The notes under the pieces: generated by a model
Told to the model about the DNA's origin: nothing
What the model saw: only the letters and a program-made list of their open reading frames with translations
The model's database searches: none
Source of the DNA: Rhodospirillaceae bacterium
GTDB lineage: Bacteria; Pseudomonadota; Alphaproteobacteria; Rhodospirillales; Rhodospirillaceae
Assembly (NCBI GenBank): GCA_019694335.1
Contig: JAIBCD010000002.1
Location: forward strand, 30,383 to 94,382
Reading direction: 5' to 3'
DNA: 64,000 nt
Translations under genes and position numbers: made by a program
Part shown: positions 50,532-58,625 of the stretch, in pieces
Layout: every line of letters begins with the position of its first letter
Numbering within the stretch: position 1 is the stretch's first letter

Positions 50532-50837
50532 ATGGTCGCAAAGGACCCGGGAACGAAACAAGCCGTCGTGACGCTGAAGCACCTGGCCGCTGAGCTGGGC
50601 GACGCGCACGAACTGTCGAAGAAGGTTGCCACTGAGGTCCTCACGGATCTGGTGACGATGATCTCCAAGCACCTCAAGAAGGGCGACAAGATCCGCATCG
50701 CGGGCCTTGGCATCCTGCAGGTGCGCAAGCGTCCTGCGCGCATGGGCCGCAACCCGGCCACCGGCGAGCAGATCAAGATCAAGGCGAGCAAGAAGGTCGC
50801 GTTCCGGGCTGCGAAAGAGCTCAAGGAATCCATCTAA
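50532..50837 (+). CDS. HU-family DNA-binding protein
   Basis: A 101-residue HU/IHF-type histone-like protein that bends and compacts DNA. The ATG at 50532 follows GAGG; the extra leader upstream is not protein-like. The dimer core reads VVTLKHLAAELGDAHELSKK, then LTDLVTMISKHLKKGDKIRI, the turn AGLGILQVRKRPARMGRNPA with the DNA-binding arm (R-x-G-R-N-P-x-T-G), and the end KIKASKKVAFRAAKELKESI. The N-terminus is a few residues longer than in E. coli HU. It is a single gene between two minus-strand units, ending in a strong terminator. Confidence 0.93.
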   Translation: MVAKDPGTKQAVVTLKHLAAELGDAHELSKKVATEVLTDLVTMISKHLKKGDKIRIAGLGILQVRKRPARMGRNPATGEQIKIKASKKVAFRAAKELKESI

Positions 50838-50858
50838 GCCTTCCGGCCTAGACGTTTC

Positions 50859-50896
50859 ACGGCGCCTTGAGGCTTTTGCCTCGAGGCGCCGTTTTT
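50859..50896 (+). terminator. Rho-independent terminator of the HU gene
   Basis: ACGGCGCCTTGAGGC (50859-50873) pairs with GCCTCGAGGCGCCGT (50878-50892) with one mismatch and a TTTT loop, followed by TTTTCTTT. It starts 21 bases after the stop codon. Confidence 0.92.
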
Positions 50897-50949
50897 CTTT
50901 GTATTTCAATATCTTATGAGCGCCGCTCCGGACTTGAGGGCGGCGTTTT

Positions 50950-52371
50950 TCAATGCCTGACGGCGGCGCCGGGCACTGCGAAGATCTTGCCCGGGTTCAT
51001 GATGTTCTGGGGGTCGAGCGCCTTCTTGATGGCCTCCATGGCGGCGACGCTCTCGCCGTGCTCGGCGGCCATGTATTTCATTTTCCCGACGCCGATGCCG
51101 TGTTCGCCGGTGCAGGTGCCGCCGGCGGCCAGCGCGCGCGTCACCATCTTGTCGTTCACCGCCTCCACCTTGGCGAGGTAGGCGGGATCGTCGGGCTTCA
51201 TGAGAACGGTGAGATGGAAATTGCCGTCGCCGACATGGCCCACCACGGGCGCGATGATGCCCGCCTCGACCACGTCCTGTTTGGTGGCCAGCACGACCTC
51301 GGCCAGCCGCGAGATCGGCACGCAGACGTCGGTGGGCCAAATCCCCCAGCCGGGACGGGCCTGCATGTTCGCCCAGACCGCGTCGTGGCGGGCCTGCCAG
51401 AGCCTGGAGCGTTCCTCGGCCTGGGAAGTCCAGGCAAAATTCCCGCCCCCGTTGTCCATGGCGATGGCCTGGACCATTTCGGCCTGTTCCTTGACGCCCG
51501 CTTCGGTGCCGTGGAACTCCATGAACAGCGTGTCTTTGGCCGGATAGCCGAGCTTGGCGTAGGTGTTGAGCATGCCGATCTGCACGTCGTCCAACAGCTC
51601 GATGCGGGCGATGGGAATGCCGGCCTGGATGGTGGCGATGACCGTGTCCACGGCGCCCTTGAGGCTGTCGAAGGAGCACACCGCCGCCGCCATCTTCTCG
51701 GGAATGCCGTAAAGCCGCAGCGTCACTTCGGTGATCACGCCGAGCGTGCCTTCCGAGCCCACGAACAGGCGCGTGAGATCATAGCCGGCGGCTGATTTGC
51801 GCGCCCGGCCGCCGGTGCGGATCACGGAACCTGTCGCGGTGACCACCTCGAGCGCCAGCACGTTCTCGCGCATGGTGCCGTAGCGCACGGCGTTGGTGCC
51901 CGAGGCCCGGGTCGCCGCCATGCCACCCAACGATGCGTCTGCGCCGGGATCGATCGGGAAAAACAGGCCGGTGTCGCGGATATAGGTGTTGAGGGTCTTG
52001 CGCGTGACACCCGGCTGCACCGCCGCGTCGAGGTCGGCGGTGTTCACCGCCAGTACCTGGTTCATCTGGCTGACATCGAGCGAGACGCCGCCCAAGGGCG
52101 CGGTGATATGGCCTTCCAGCGAGGTGCCGGTGCCGAAAGGAATGATCGGCACGCCGTACCGGGCGCAGATCTTGACGATTTCCGCGACGTCCTGTGTCGA
52201 TTGCGCGAAGGCGACCGCGTCCGGCGCCGCGGGCGGCAGATGGGAAATGTCGGTGCCGTGCTGGTCGCGGATCGCCTGGCCGGTGGAGAGCCGGTTGCCC
52301 AGGAGGTTGCCGAGCGCGGCGATGGCGTCGGCCAGGAATGCGGGAGATGCGGGCGTTGCGTGCACGGACAT
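50950..52371 (-). CDS. FAD-linked oxidase, D-lactate dehydrogenase/GlcD type
   Basis: A 473-residue FAD-binding oxidoreductase of the D-lactate dehydrogenase (cytochrome)/glycolate oxidase GlcD family. The PCMH-type FAD domain shows PIIPFGTGTSLEGHITAPLG, VQPGVTRKTLNTYI and DPGADASLGGMAATRASGTN. The C-terminal cap has VGHVGDGNFHLTVLM and the metal-binding GGTCTGEHGIGVGK, and ends DPQNIMNPGKIF. Enzymes of this type oxidise D-2-hydroxyacids and pass electrons to cytochrome c or quinone. The ATG at 52371 is the natural start. It is alone on its transcript; a mosaic repeat separates it from the glycosyltransferase-like genes upstream. Confidence 0.9.
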   Translation of the reverse strand: MSVHATPASPAFLADAIAALGNLLGNRLSTGQAIRDQHGTDISHLPPAAPDAVAFAQSTQDVAEIVKICARYGVPIIPFGTGTSLEGHITAPLGGVSLDVSQMNQVLAVNTADLDAAVQPGVTRKTLNTYIRDTGLFFPIDPGADASLGGMAATRASGTNAVRYGTMRENVLALEVVTATGSVIRTGGRARKSAAGYDLTRLFVGSEGTLGVITEVTLRLYGIPEKMAAAVCSFDSLKGAVDTVIATIQAGIPIARIELLDDVQIGMLNTYAKLGYPAKDTLFMEFHGTEAGVKEQAEMVQAIAMDNGGGNFAWTSQAEERSRLWQARHDAVWANMQARPGWGIWPTDVCVPISRLAEVVLATKQDVVEAGIIAPVVGHVGDGNFHLTVLMKPDDPAYLAKVEAVNDKMVTRALAAGGTCTGEHGIGVGKMKYMAAEHGESVAAMEAIKKALDPQNIMNPGKIFAVPGAAVRH

Positions 52372-52420
52372 GCCCGCGACTATAAAGAAGGAATGCCGGT
52401 GGCGTCAGGGCCTTTGGCCG

Positions 52421-52516
52421 GAGCCTGTTCCGGAAAAGTCGGCACCGGTGCCGGCCGAAGGCCGGCAAATTCAGACCGGCGCGCTTCGCGCGCACCGTCC
52501 GGACACGCGACAAATC
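52421..52516. repeat. Intergenic palindromic repeat, family B (long mosaic form), copy 3, inverted
   Basis: Read on the minus strand it starts TTTGTCGCGTGTCCGGACGG, contains GCGCGCGAAGCGCGC and GCCGGCCTTCGGCCGGC hairpins separated by CTGAATTT, and ends ACTTTTCCGGAACAGGCTC. It shares the outer arms with the copies at 20481-20533 and 57204-57253, and the CTGAATTT block with 33955-34036. Confidence 0.7.
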
Positions 52517-52548
52517 ATTAGCCTAGCGTGGGATGAATCCGCAAAACA

Positions 52549-54147
52549 TCATCCCGCTCCAGGCGCGTACTTCCGGACGCCTCCGAGGAAGTCGAAAACG
52601 CCGTCCGCTTCCCCCAGGCCGTGGAAGACATCGCCGCCCAGGAACTGGGTGGACGGCGGCCGCCCCAGCTCGCACATGCGCCCATAACAGGAATAGAGCG
52701 CCATCTGATCCACGCCCCAGCTCCAGCGATCCTGGGCCTTCCAATGGGCGACATAGGCCGCCACGCGCCGGGCGTATTCCAGGCCGAGCTCTGTGGGCGC
52801 AATGCCGACGCAGTTGGCGGTGATCTTGGCGGTGGGCTCGAACGCCGACGGGTTGCCGCAGACCGCCACGTCGAAGCCCTTGAACGCCTTGAACAGCGGC
52901 GTGGGATTGCGCACAAGGTTGACGTCGGCATCCAGGAGCCAGGTCGCGCGTCCGGTGCGGCTGATGTCCTGGTACAGGCGGATGAACCGCGCCGCATGGA
53001 AGTAGAGCCGCGCGCGCGCCGGGCCTTGCGCGAGCGCGCCCGAGGCCTCCGCCGACAGGCCGAGATGCACCCCCTTCGCGAACGCGAGGGCGGCGCCGGC
53101 GGCGGCCCATTGGCCGGTGTCGCCGTCGAGCAGGTGGATCTGCACGTCGGCGCGAATGCCGGCGTCCTCGAGCGCTTTCACGAACGGCAGGGCGAAGCGC
53201 TTGAAGTAGCCGTAGTCGCAGGCCACGAACATGGTGGCGGGCGCATGCGGGATGAGCCGGAACACATGGCGCACGGGCGCGAAGCCTTCGAGGATTTGCG
53301 CGTCGGCCTGGCGTTCGAGCGGTTCGTGGAACGCCGCGCCGAAAGCGGCGCAATCGGCGGTCGGTTCGCGCATGGCGCGGCGGACGGTCCCGAGCAGATG
53401 CTCGGCAAAGGCCCAGTTCTGATGCGCGAGCGCGACACAGGCGAGGTCGAGGTAGGCGCCGCCGCGCACCGTGGCGCCCGCGGTCAATTCGGCCATCAAC
53501 GCCTGCTGCAACCGCGCGAGGCCGTCGGGATCGGGCCAGTCGCAGGTCTCCTGCCAGGAGGCGGCGACATCGGGACTCAAACCGGCCGCGCGGCGGTTGG
53601 CCCGCGCCCGGTGCAAGGTGATGCGTTTCAGCAGAAAGGAGGTGTGGTCGTGCCTGCCCGCGACCCGGGGCAGCATTTCCTCCAGGGCCGCGCAGGCCTG
53701 CGCCGGGTCCGCGGCAAAGGAGTCGCCATAGGCGGCGATCAAGTCGATGTCGCCGGGCGCGCGTTCGAGCGCCGCGCGCAACATCACGCGCGCGTCCTCG
53801 GCCTTGCCGGTCACCGACTTCACCTTGGCGAGCTGCCGCAGCTGGACCGGCGTGGCGGCATTCATGCCGACGATGCGCGCGAGCGTGGCTTCGCAATCGG
53901 CAAAGGCCTGTATGCGGTATTGGATGTCCGCCAGGAACGTGAGCGAGTCCACCGAAGGCTCGACCGCGACGAACCGGCGGAGCAACGGTTCGGCCTCGTG
54001 AGGCCGGTTCTGGCGCACCAGCGCGATGGCGAGCAGGCGCAAAATCTGCGGATCTTCGGGGCGCACGGCCAGCAGCGGCGTAAGGGCGGCCTCCGCGCCG
54101 GCATTGTCGCCGGCTTGGAGCGCGCTGAGGACGGCAGCCATGAGCAT
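52549..54147 (-). CDS. TPR protein with GT-A glycosyltransferase-like domain, copy 1
   Basis: A 532-residue protein. The N-terminal half is helical TPR-like (ALQAGDNAGAEAALTPLLAV; RPHEAEPLLRRFVAVEPSVD). The C-terminal half looks like a nucleotide-diphospho-sugar (GT-A) transferase: FVACDYGYFKRFALPFVKAL, DVQIHLLDGDTGQW, the DxD-type TWLLDADVNLVRNP with Asp406 and Asp408, and WSWGVDQMALYSCYGRM with D-Q at about 480, where such enzymes often carry an acceptor or metal ligand. Annotation as a glycosyltransferase is inference from these motifs. A close paralogue lies 70 nt upstream. Both belong to the minus-strand series that includes the OGT-like enzyme and the T1SS. Confidence 0.75.
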   Translation of the reverse strand: MLMAAVLSALQAGDNAGAEAALTPLLAVRPEDPQILRLLAIALVRQNRPHEAEPLLRRFVAVEPSVDSLTFLADIQYRIQAFADCEATLARIVGMNAATPVQLRQLAKVKSVTGKAEDARVMLRAALERAPGDIDLIAAYGDSFAADPAQACAALEEMLPRVAGRHDHTSFLLKRITLHRARANRRAAGLSPDVAASWQETCDWPDPDGLARLQQALMAELTAGATVRGGAYLDLACVALAHQNWAFAEHLLGTVRRAMREPTADCAAFGAAFHEPLERQADAQILEGFAPVRHVFRLIPHAPATMFVACDYGYFKRFALPFVKALEDAGIRADVQIHLLDGDTGQWAAAGAALAFAKGVHLGLSAEASGALAQGPARARLYFHAARFIRLYQDISRTGRATWLLDADVNLVRNPTPLFKAFKGFDVAVCGNPSAFEPTAKITANCVGIAPTELGLEYARRVAAYVAHWKAQDRWSWGVDQMALYSCYGRMCELGRPPSTQFLGGDVFHGLGEADGVFDFLGGVRKYAPGAG

Positions 54148-54217
54148 CGTACCCCGTCCTCCTCGTACATCACGACGACGGCGGCGAGAGACTAGGGCTT
54201 GGCTCCTTGCCAGATGA

Positions 54218-55825
54218 TTAAAGTGGGCCCGTCCGCGCGGCCGTATCGTATTTCTGGACGCCGCTCATGAATTGGAAAACGCCGGTATCATCCCCCGGAC
54301 CGCAGACCGCCTCGGGCCCCAGGAACCATGCCGCCGGCGGCCGGCCCAGCTCGCACATGCGGGCGAAACATGAGTACAGCGCCATCTGATCGACCCCCCA
54401 GGTCCAAGAGCCGTTGGCCCGCCAGTGAGCGATATAGGCGGCCACGCGGCGGACGTATTCCAGGCCGCGTGGCGTCGGCGCGACCCCGACGCAGGCGGCG
54501 GCGAACTTCCAGTTCGGCTCGAGCCAGGTGGGAATGGCGCGCACCGCCAGGTCGAAATCCTTGAAGGCCTTGAACAGGGGAAGCGGGCTGCGCAGCAAGT
54601 TCACGTCGGCGTCCACCAGCCAGGTGGCGCGTCCGGTACGCTGTACTTCCTGAAAAAGCCGTATGAAGCGCACAGCGTGATAATAGACCCGCGCCTTCTC
54701 GATACCTTCTGTCAGCGCACCCGATGCTTCCGCCGACAGGCCGAGATGGACGCAGCGCGCGAAGGTGAGATCGGCCGCCGCCGACGCCCATTGGCCGGTA
54801 TCGCCATCGAGCAGGTGGATCTGCACATCGGCGCGCACGCCGGCCGCTTCCAACGCCTTCACAAACGGCAGTGTGAAGCGCTTGAAATAACCGTAGTCGC
54901 TGGCCAGGAACAGGGTGGCAGGCGCGTGCGGGCCGAGCCGGAACACATGCTGCACCGGAGCAAGGCCGGCCAGAATCTCGGCGTCGCTACGGACCTCGAT
55001 CGGTTCGTGGAACGCGGGCCCGAACGCGGCGCAGTCGGCCGCGGGTTCGCGGATCTTGCCGCGGACACGGGTCAGCAAGGCCTCGGCCAGGCCCCAGTTC
55101 TGCTGCACCAACGCGGTGCAGGCCAGGTCGACATAGGCGCCGCCGCGCACCTTGGGACCGCCGGTGACTTCGGCCACCAGCGCCTGATGCAGGCGCGTGA
55201 TGCCTTCCGGATCGGCCCAAACACACATGTCCTCCCATGAGACGGCGAAGTCGGGATGCAGGCCGCGCGCGATGCGATTGGCCCGTGCACGGTGCAAGGT
55301 GATGTGTTTGAGGAGATAGGCGGTCTGGTCGGGTTTCGCGGCGACCCGCGGCAGCAGCGCTTCGAATTCCAGCGCCGCACGGGCGGGGTCGCTCCCGAAC
55401 GTGTCGCCATACGCGGCCATCAGGTTGACGTCGCCGGTGCGCTCCATCGCGTCGCGCAGGAACGCGCGCGCTTCCAGGCCGTCATCCTTCGCACCGATTA
55501 CCTTCGCATACTGGCGGATCTGCTCGCTGGTGGCGGCATCCATCGCGATCAGCCGCGCGAGGGTTTCCTCACAGGCGGCAAAATGATGCAGCCGGTATTG
55601 GACATCTGCGAGGAACGAGAGCGAGTCCGGCAATGGTTCGACGGCAACCAACCGGCGCAGCGGAGGTTCCGCCTCCTCGGGCCGGTTCTGGCGTACCAGC
55701 GCGGTCGCGAGCAGGCGCAGGAGCTGCGGATCGTCCGGCCGCAGGGCGAGCTGCGGCTTGAGCGCCGCTTCGGCGCCGGCATTGTCGCCCGCTTGCAGGG
55801 CGCTGAGGGCGGCAGCCGCAATCAT
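54218..55825 (-). CDS. TPR protein with GT-A glycosyltransferase-like domain, copy 2
   Basis: A 535-residue paralogue of the preceding protein, colinear from end to end: ALQAGDNAGAEAALKPQLAL at the start, ATLFLASDYGYFKRFTLPFV, DVQIHLLDGDTGQWASAAAD, the DxD-like TWLVDADVNLLRSP and WTWGVDQMALYSCFARM. The two copies differ most in the middle helices, so the duplication is not recent. The ATG at 55825 overlaps the stop of a 45-codon upstream frame (ATGA), implying translational coupling. A role in sugar transfer to a surface component is inferred; the acceptor may be the octapeptide-repeat proteins or LPS-type glycans. Confidence 0.75.
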   Translation of the reverse strand: MIAAAALSALQAGDNAGAEAALKPQLALRPDDPQLLRLLATALVRQNRPEEAEPPLRRLVAVEPLPDSLSFLADVQYRLHHFAACEETLARLIAMDAATSEQIRQYAKVIGAKDDGLEARAFLRDAMERTGDVNLMAAYGDTFGSDPARAALEFEALLPRVAAKPDQTAYLLKHITLHRARANRIARGLHPDFAVSWEDMCVWADPEGITRLHQALVAEVTGGPKVRGGAYVDLACTALVQQNWGLAEALLTRVRGKIREPAADCAAFGPAFHEPIEVRSDAEILAGLAPVQHVFRLGPHAPATLFLASDYGYFKRFTLPFVKALEAAGVRADVQIHLLDGDTGQWASAAADLTFARCVHLGLSAEASGALTEGIEKARVYYHAVRFIRLFQEVQRTGRATWLVDADVNLLRSPLPLFKAFKDFDLAVRAIPTWLEPNWKFAAACVGVAPTPRGLEYVRRVAAYIAHWRANGSWTWGVDQMALYSCFARMCELGRPPAAWFLGPEAVCGPGDDTGVFQFMSGVQKYDTAARTGPL

Positions 55826-55959
55826 TCGCCGGGGATGTGCACGTATTTGGGAATATCGCCGGGGAACCGTAGCGCGCCGCGATCCTCGACCACGCCGCAG
55901 GCCGCGCCCGGACGGAGGAGATGCGCGTCGAGCGCCGTCAGTGCCGCCGCTACGGACAT
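55822..55959 (-). CDS. Small open reading frame of 45 codons, coupled on both sides
   Basis: MSVAAALTALDAHLLRPGAA followed by CGVVEDRGALRFPGDIPKYV and HIPGE. Its start overlaps the last 10 bases of the CoA-transferase gene and its stop overlaps the start of the TPR-GT gene (ATGA at 55822-55825). I do not recognise the peptide. It may be a real small protein or only a translated leader that couples the two neighbours. Confidence 0.4.
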   Translation of the reverse strand: MSVAAALTALDAHLLRPGAACGVVEDRGALRFPGDIPKYVHIPGE

Positions 55960-57119
55960 GCGGGCGTGTCCTGGGCGCACGCGACGATTCCGTCCGCCAG
56001 CAATCCCGCGATCCGCTCGCCGGTGTAGCCCAGCGCGCCGAGCACGGCCATCGTGTGCGCGCCGGTCTCCGGCGATACCGCGCCGGCTGGGGCAGGATCC
56101 GCGAAGCGTGCGCCGGGCGCGGGCTGCGGCGCGCCTTCCACGACCGTGAACGCCCGAGCGGCGACCTGCTGCGGATGCCGCGGGGCTTCTTCCATATTGA
56201 GCACCGGCGTGACGCAAGCGTCCGAGCCCGCGAACAGCGCGCTCCATTCGGCCTGTGTCCGCGCCAGAAAAGCGCCCGCGAAAATCGCGGCGGTCGCGGG
56301 CCACGTGGTCTTGTCGTGCTGCCGCGCGGGGTCGACGTCGGCTTCCAAGCCCATCAGGCGCAGGAACACGGCGTAAAATTTCTTCTCGATCGGCGCCACG
56401 GCCATGTAGCGGCCGTCCCTGGTCTCATAGCAGCGGTAGTAGGGAGCGCCGCCGTCGAGGCCGTTGTCGCCGCGCGTGAGCGTCCAGTCGCCGGCGGCGT
56501 AGCGGCCATAGATCATCGGCATCAGGGCCACCGCGCCTTGGGCGATGCTGGTGGCGACCACCTGCCCTTTGCCGGTCGCGCGCGCCGCCAGCAGCGCCGC
56601 CAGCACGCCGGCGGCGAGGTGCATGCCGACGCCGCCGAAGTCGCCCACCAGGTTCAAGGGCGGCGGCGGCGGGCCGTCCGTGCCCATGGCCGCCAGGGCC
56701 CCGCTGAGGCCCAGGAAATTGATGTCATGGCCGGCGGCCTGAGCCCACGGGCCTGTGTCGCCCCAGCCGCTGCAACGGCCGAACACCAGCTTCGGATTGG
56801 CGGCCAGCACGACCTCGGGACCGAGCCCAAGCCGCTCCATGGTTCCGGGCCGGAAGCCCTCGATCGCCACGTCGGCGCCGGCGAGCAGGCGCCGGACCAC
56901 CTCAAGGCCTTCCGGCCGCTTGAGGTCGACGGCGAGCGAGCGCTTGCCGCGCGCCAGCACGTCGAAGCGCGGCGGGGTCGGGAAGCCCAACCCGGCGTCA
57001 TGGGTGCGGTCCACCCGGATGACCTCGGCCCCCATGTCGCCCAAGGTCATGCCGCAGAACGGCACCGGCCCAATGGCCGCCATTTCAATGACTTTCATTC
57101 CGGCGAGCGGCAGGCTCAT
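55950..57119 (-). CDS. CaiB/BaiF (family III) CoA-transferase or alpha-methylacyl-CoA racemase
   Basis: A 389-residue family III CoA-transferase-fold enzyme. The ATG at 57119 gives MSLPLAGMKVIEMAAIGPVP, FCGMTLGDMGAEVIRVDR and LARGKRSLAVDLKRPEGLEV, then GHDINFLGLSGALAAMG, where the catalytic Asp (GHDINF) matches alpha-methylacyl-CoA racemases (Amacr), as does the upstream RCSGWGDTGPWAQAAGHD. This signature favours a racemase over a true transferase. It is divergent from an acyl-CoA dehydrogenase gene and near an enoyl-CoA hydratase, consistent with breakdown of a branched or sterol-type acyl chain. Confidence 0.87.
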   Translation of the reverse strand: MSLPLAGMKVIEMAAIGPVPFCGMTLGDMGAEVIRVDRTHDAGLGFPTPPRFDVLARGKRSLAVDLKRPEGLEVVRRLLAGADVAIEGFRPGTMERLGLGPEVVLAANPKLVFGRCSGWGDTGPWAQAAGHDINFLGLSGALAAMGTDGPPPPPLNLVGDFGGVGMHLAAGVLAALLAARATGKGQVVATSIAQGAVALMPMIYGRYAAGDWTLTRGDNGLDGGAPYYRCYETRDGRYMAVAPIEKKFYAVFLRLMGLEADVDPARQHDKTTWPATAAIFAGAFLARTQAEWSALFAGSDACVTPVLNMEEAPRHPQQVAARAFTVVEGAPQPAPGARFADPAPAGAVSPETGAHTMAVLGALGYTGERIAGLLADGIVACAQDTPACP

Positions 57120-57203
57120 AAAACGGACCCTTGGTTGCATCGCACTATTGAAGAAACGTTCATTGACGCTGTCTTTGGAGGGTGCATAACGTCCGGTAAC
57201 GGG

Positions 57204-57253
57204 GGCGCGGCCAGGAAAAGTGGGTACCGGTTTTCCGGCCGGACGCGCGACCA
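57204..57253. repeat. Intergenic palindromic repeat, family B, copy 4, inverted
   Basis: GGCGCGGCCAGGAAAAGTGG, then TACCGGTTTTCCGG, ending CCGGACGCGCGACCA. It lies in the divergent promoter region between the racemase-like gene and the acyl-CoA dehydrogenase gene. Confidence 0.65.
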
Positions 57254-57287
57254 CACAATTAAGTTAGTCAATTGTCCGAGGCGATCC

Positions 57288-58469
57288 ATGACCATATCCA
57301 CCCCGACGCATGCTGTCTCCAGCCACATCGACGAACCGTGGTTCCGCGAGGAGCACGTGCTGTTCCGCGAACAGGTGCGCCGGTTCGTGGAGGACGAGGT
57401 GAAACCCAAGGCCGAAGCCTGGGAAGAGACCGGTTTCGTGCCGCGCCCTGTCCTTAAGAAAATGGGCGAGCTGGGCTTCCTGGGCGTGCGCTACCCCGAG
57501 GAATACGGCGGCAGCGCCATGGATACCGTCGCCACCGCCGTTCTGGCCGAGGAACTCGGCAAGAGCACCTTTGGCGGCTTCGCCGTCACCGTGCTGGTGC
57601 ACACCGACATGGCCTCGCCGCACCTGGTCAACGCCGGCTCCAAGGCGCAGCTCGACAAGTACCTGCCCGACATCATCGCCGGCAAGAAGATCACCGCCGT
57701 GGCCGTGACCGAGCCCGACGCCGGCTCCGACGTCGCCGGCATGCGCACCACCGCCAAGAAGGACGGCGGCGACTATGTGCTCAACGGCACCAAGATGTTC
57801 ATCACCAACGGCGTGCACGCCGACGTGTTCTTTGTCGCCGCCAAGACCGACACGACGGTCAAGGGCACGCGCGGCATCTCCATGTTCATCGTCGAGAAGG
57901 GCACGCCGGGCTTTACCGTGAGCCGGGCCCTCAAGAAGCACGGTTGGCTGTCGTCCGACACCGCCGAACTGGTGTTCGACAATTGCCGCGTGCCCGCCGC
58001 CAATATGCTGGGCGAGGAGAACAAGGGCTTCTACGCGGTGATGAAGAATTTCCAGAACGAGCGCATCGTGCTTGGCGCCCAGGCCATGGGCGAGGCCCAG
58101 ACGGCGCTGGCGCTCACCATCGACTATGTGCGCACCCGCAAGGCGTTCGGCGCCACGCTGTGGGACAAGCAGGCGATCCGCCAGCGCATCGCCATGCTCT
58201 CGGCCAAGGTCGAGGCGGCCCGCCAGCTGCTCTACAAGGCCGCCTGGCTGGACGCGCAGGGCCGCGAGATCGTCAAGGACGTCTCGATGGTGAAAGCGCT
58301 GTGCGGCGAGCTGGTGAACGAAGTCATGTACGACTGCCAGCAGTTCCACGGCGGCTTCGGCTATATCCGTGAAAGCGCCATCGAGCGCATGGTGCGCGAC
58401 GCGCGCATTCAGTCTATCGGCGGGGGCGCGACCGAAGTGATGCTCGAAGAGATCGCCAAGCGCCTCTGA
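57288..58469 (+). CDS. Acyl-CoA dehydrogenase
   Basis: A 393-residue FAD-dependent acyl-CoA dehydrogenase, the first oxidation step of acyl-chain degradation. The ATG at 57288 follows GAGG. It shows the N-terminal helices (LFREQVRRFVEDEVKPKAEA), AVAVTEPDAGSDVAGMRTTA (flavin-binding strand), NGTKMFITNGVHADVFFVAA, NERIVLGAQAMGEAQTALAL and the C-terminal QQFHGGFGYIRESAIERMVR with ARIQSIGGGATEVMLEEIA, all typical. The last 120 bases of this gene are repeated downstream at 58506-58625. The gene converges on an enoyl-CoA hydratase gene; together with the racemase they suggest a small beta-oxidation module. Confidence 0.94.
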   Translation: MTISTPTHAVSSHIDEPWFREEHVLFREQVRRFVEDEVKPKAEAWEETGFVPRPVLKKMGELGFLGVRYPEEYGGSAMDTVATAVLAEELGKSTFGGFAVTVLVHTDMASPHLVNAGSKAQLDKYLPDIIAGKKITAVAVTEPDAGSDVAGMRTTAKKDGGDYVLNGTKMFITNGVHADVFFVAAKTDTTVKGTRGISMFIVEKGTPGFTVSRALKKHGWLSSDTAELVFDNCRVPAANMLGEENKGFYAVMKNFQNERIVLGAQAMGEAQTALALTIDYVRTRKAFGATLWDKQAIRQRIAMLSAKVEAARQLLYKAAWLDAQGREIVKDVSMVKALCGELVNEVMYDCQQFHGGFGYIRESAIERMVRDARIQSIGGGATEVMLEEIAKRL

Positions 58470-58475
58470 TTTTTA

Positions 58476-58504
58476 TTGGTCGCATTTTCTTCGAAAATGC
58501 TTTG
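58476..58504. repeat. Shortened palindromic repeat, family A, inverted
   Basis: TTGGTCGCATTTTCTTCGAAAATGCTTTG. The arms are the outer arms of family A (GCATTTTC / GAAAATGCGACCAA) with the middle deleted, leaving a tight hairpin. It separates the acyl-CoA dehydrogenase stop from the duplicated gene end. Confidence 0.65.
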
Positions 58505-58505
58505 G

Positions 58506-58625
58506 GGCGGCTTCGGCTATATCCGCGAAAGCGCCATCGAGCGCATGGTGCGCGACGCGCGCATTCAGTCTATCGGCGGGGGCGCAACCGAAGTGATGCT
58601 CGAAGAGATCGCGAAACGCCTCTAA
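58506..58625 (+). repeat. Direct repeat of the acyl-CoA dehydrogenase 3' end
   Basis: These 120 bases duplicate 58350-58469 (last 39 codons plus stop). By eye they differ at five bases, all synonymous: CGT/CGC, GCG/GCA, GCC/GCG, AAG/AAA and the stop TGA/TAA. The copy has no start codon and is not a gene. Its end overlaps the stop codon of the convergent enoyl-CoA hydratase gene. Confidence 0.9.

Noticed and set aside
58506..58625. Separate acyl-CoA dehydrogenase gene
   Set aside because: Only the last 39 codons and stop are present, without start codon or the rest of the enzyme.
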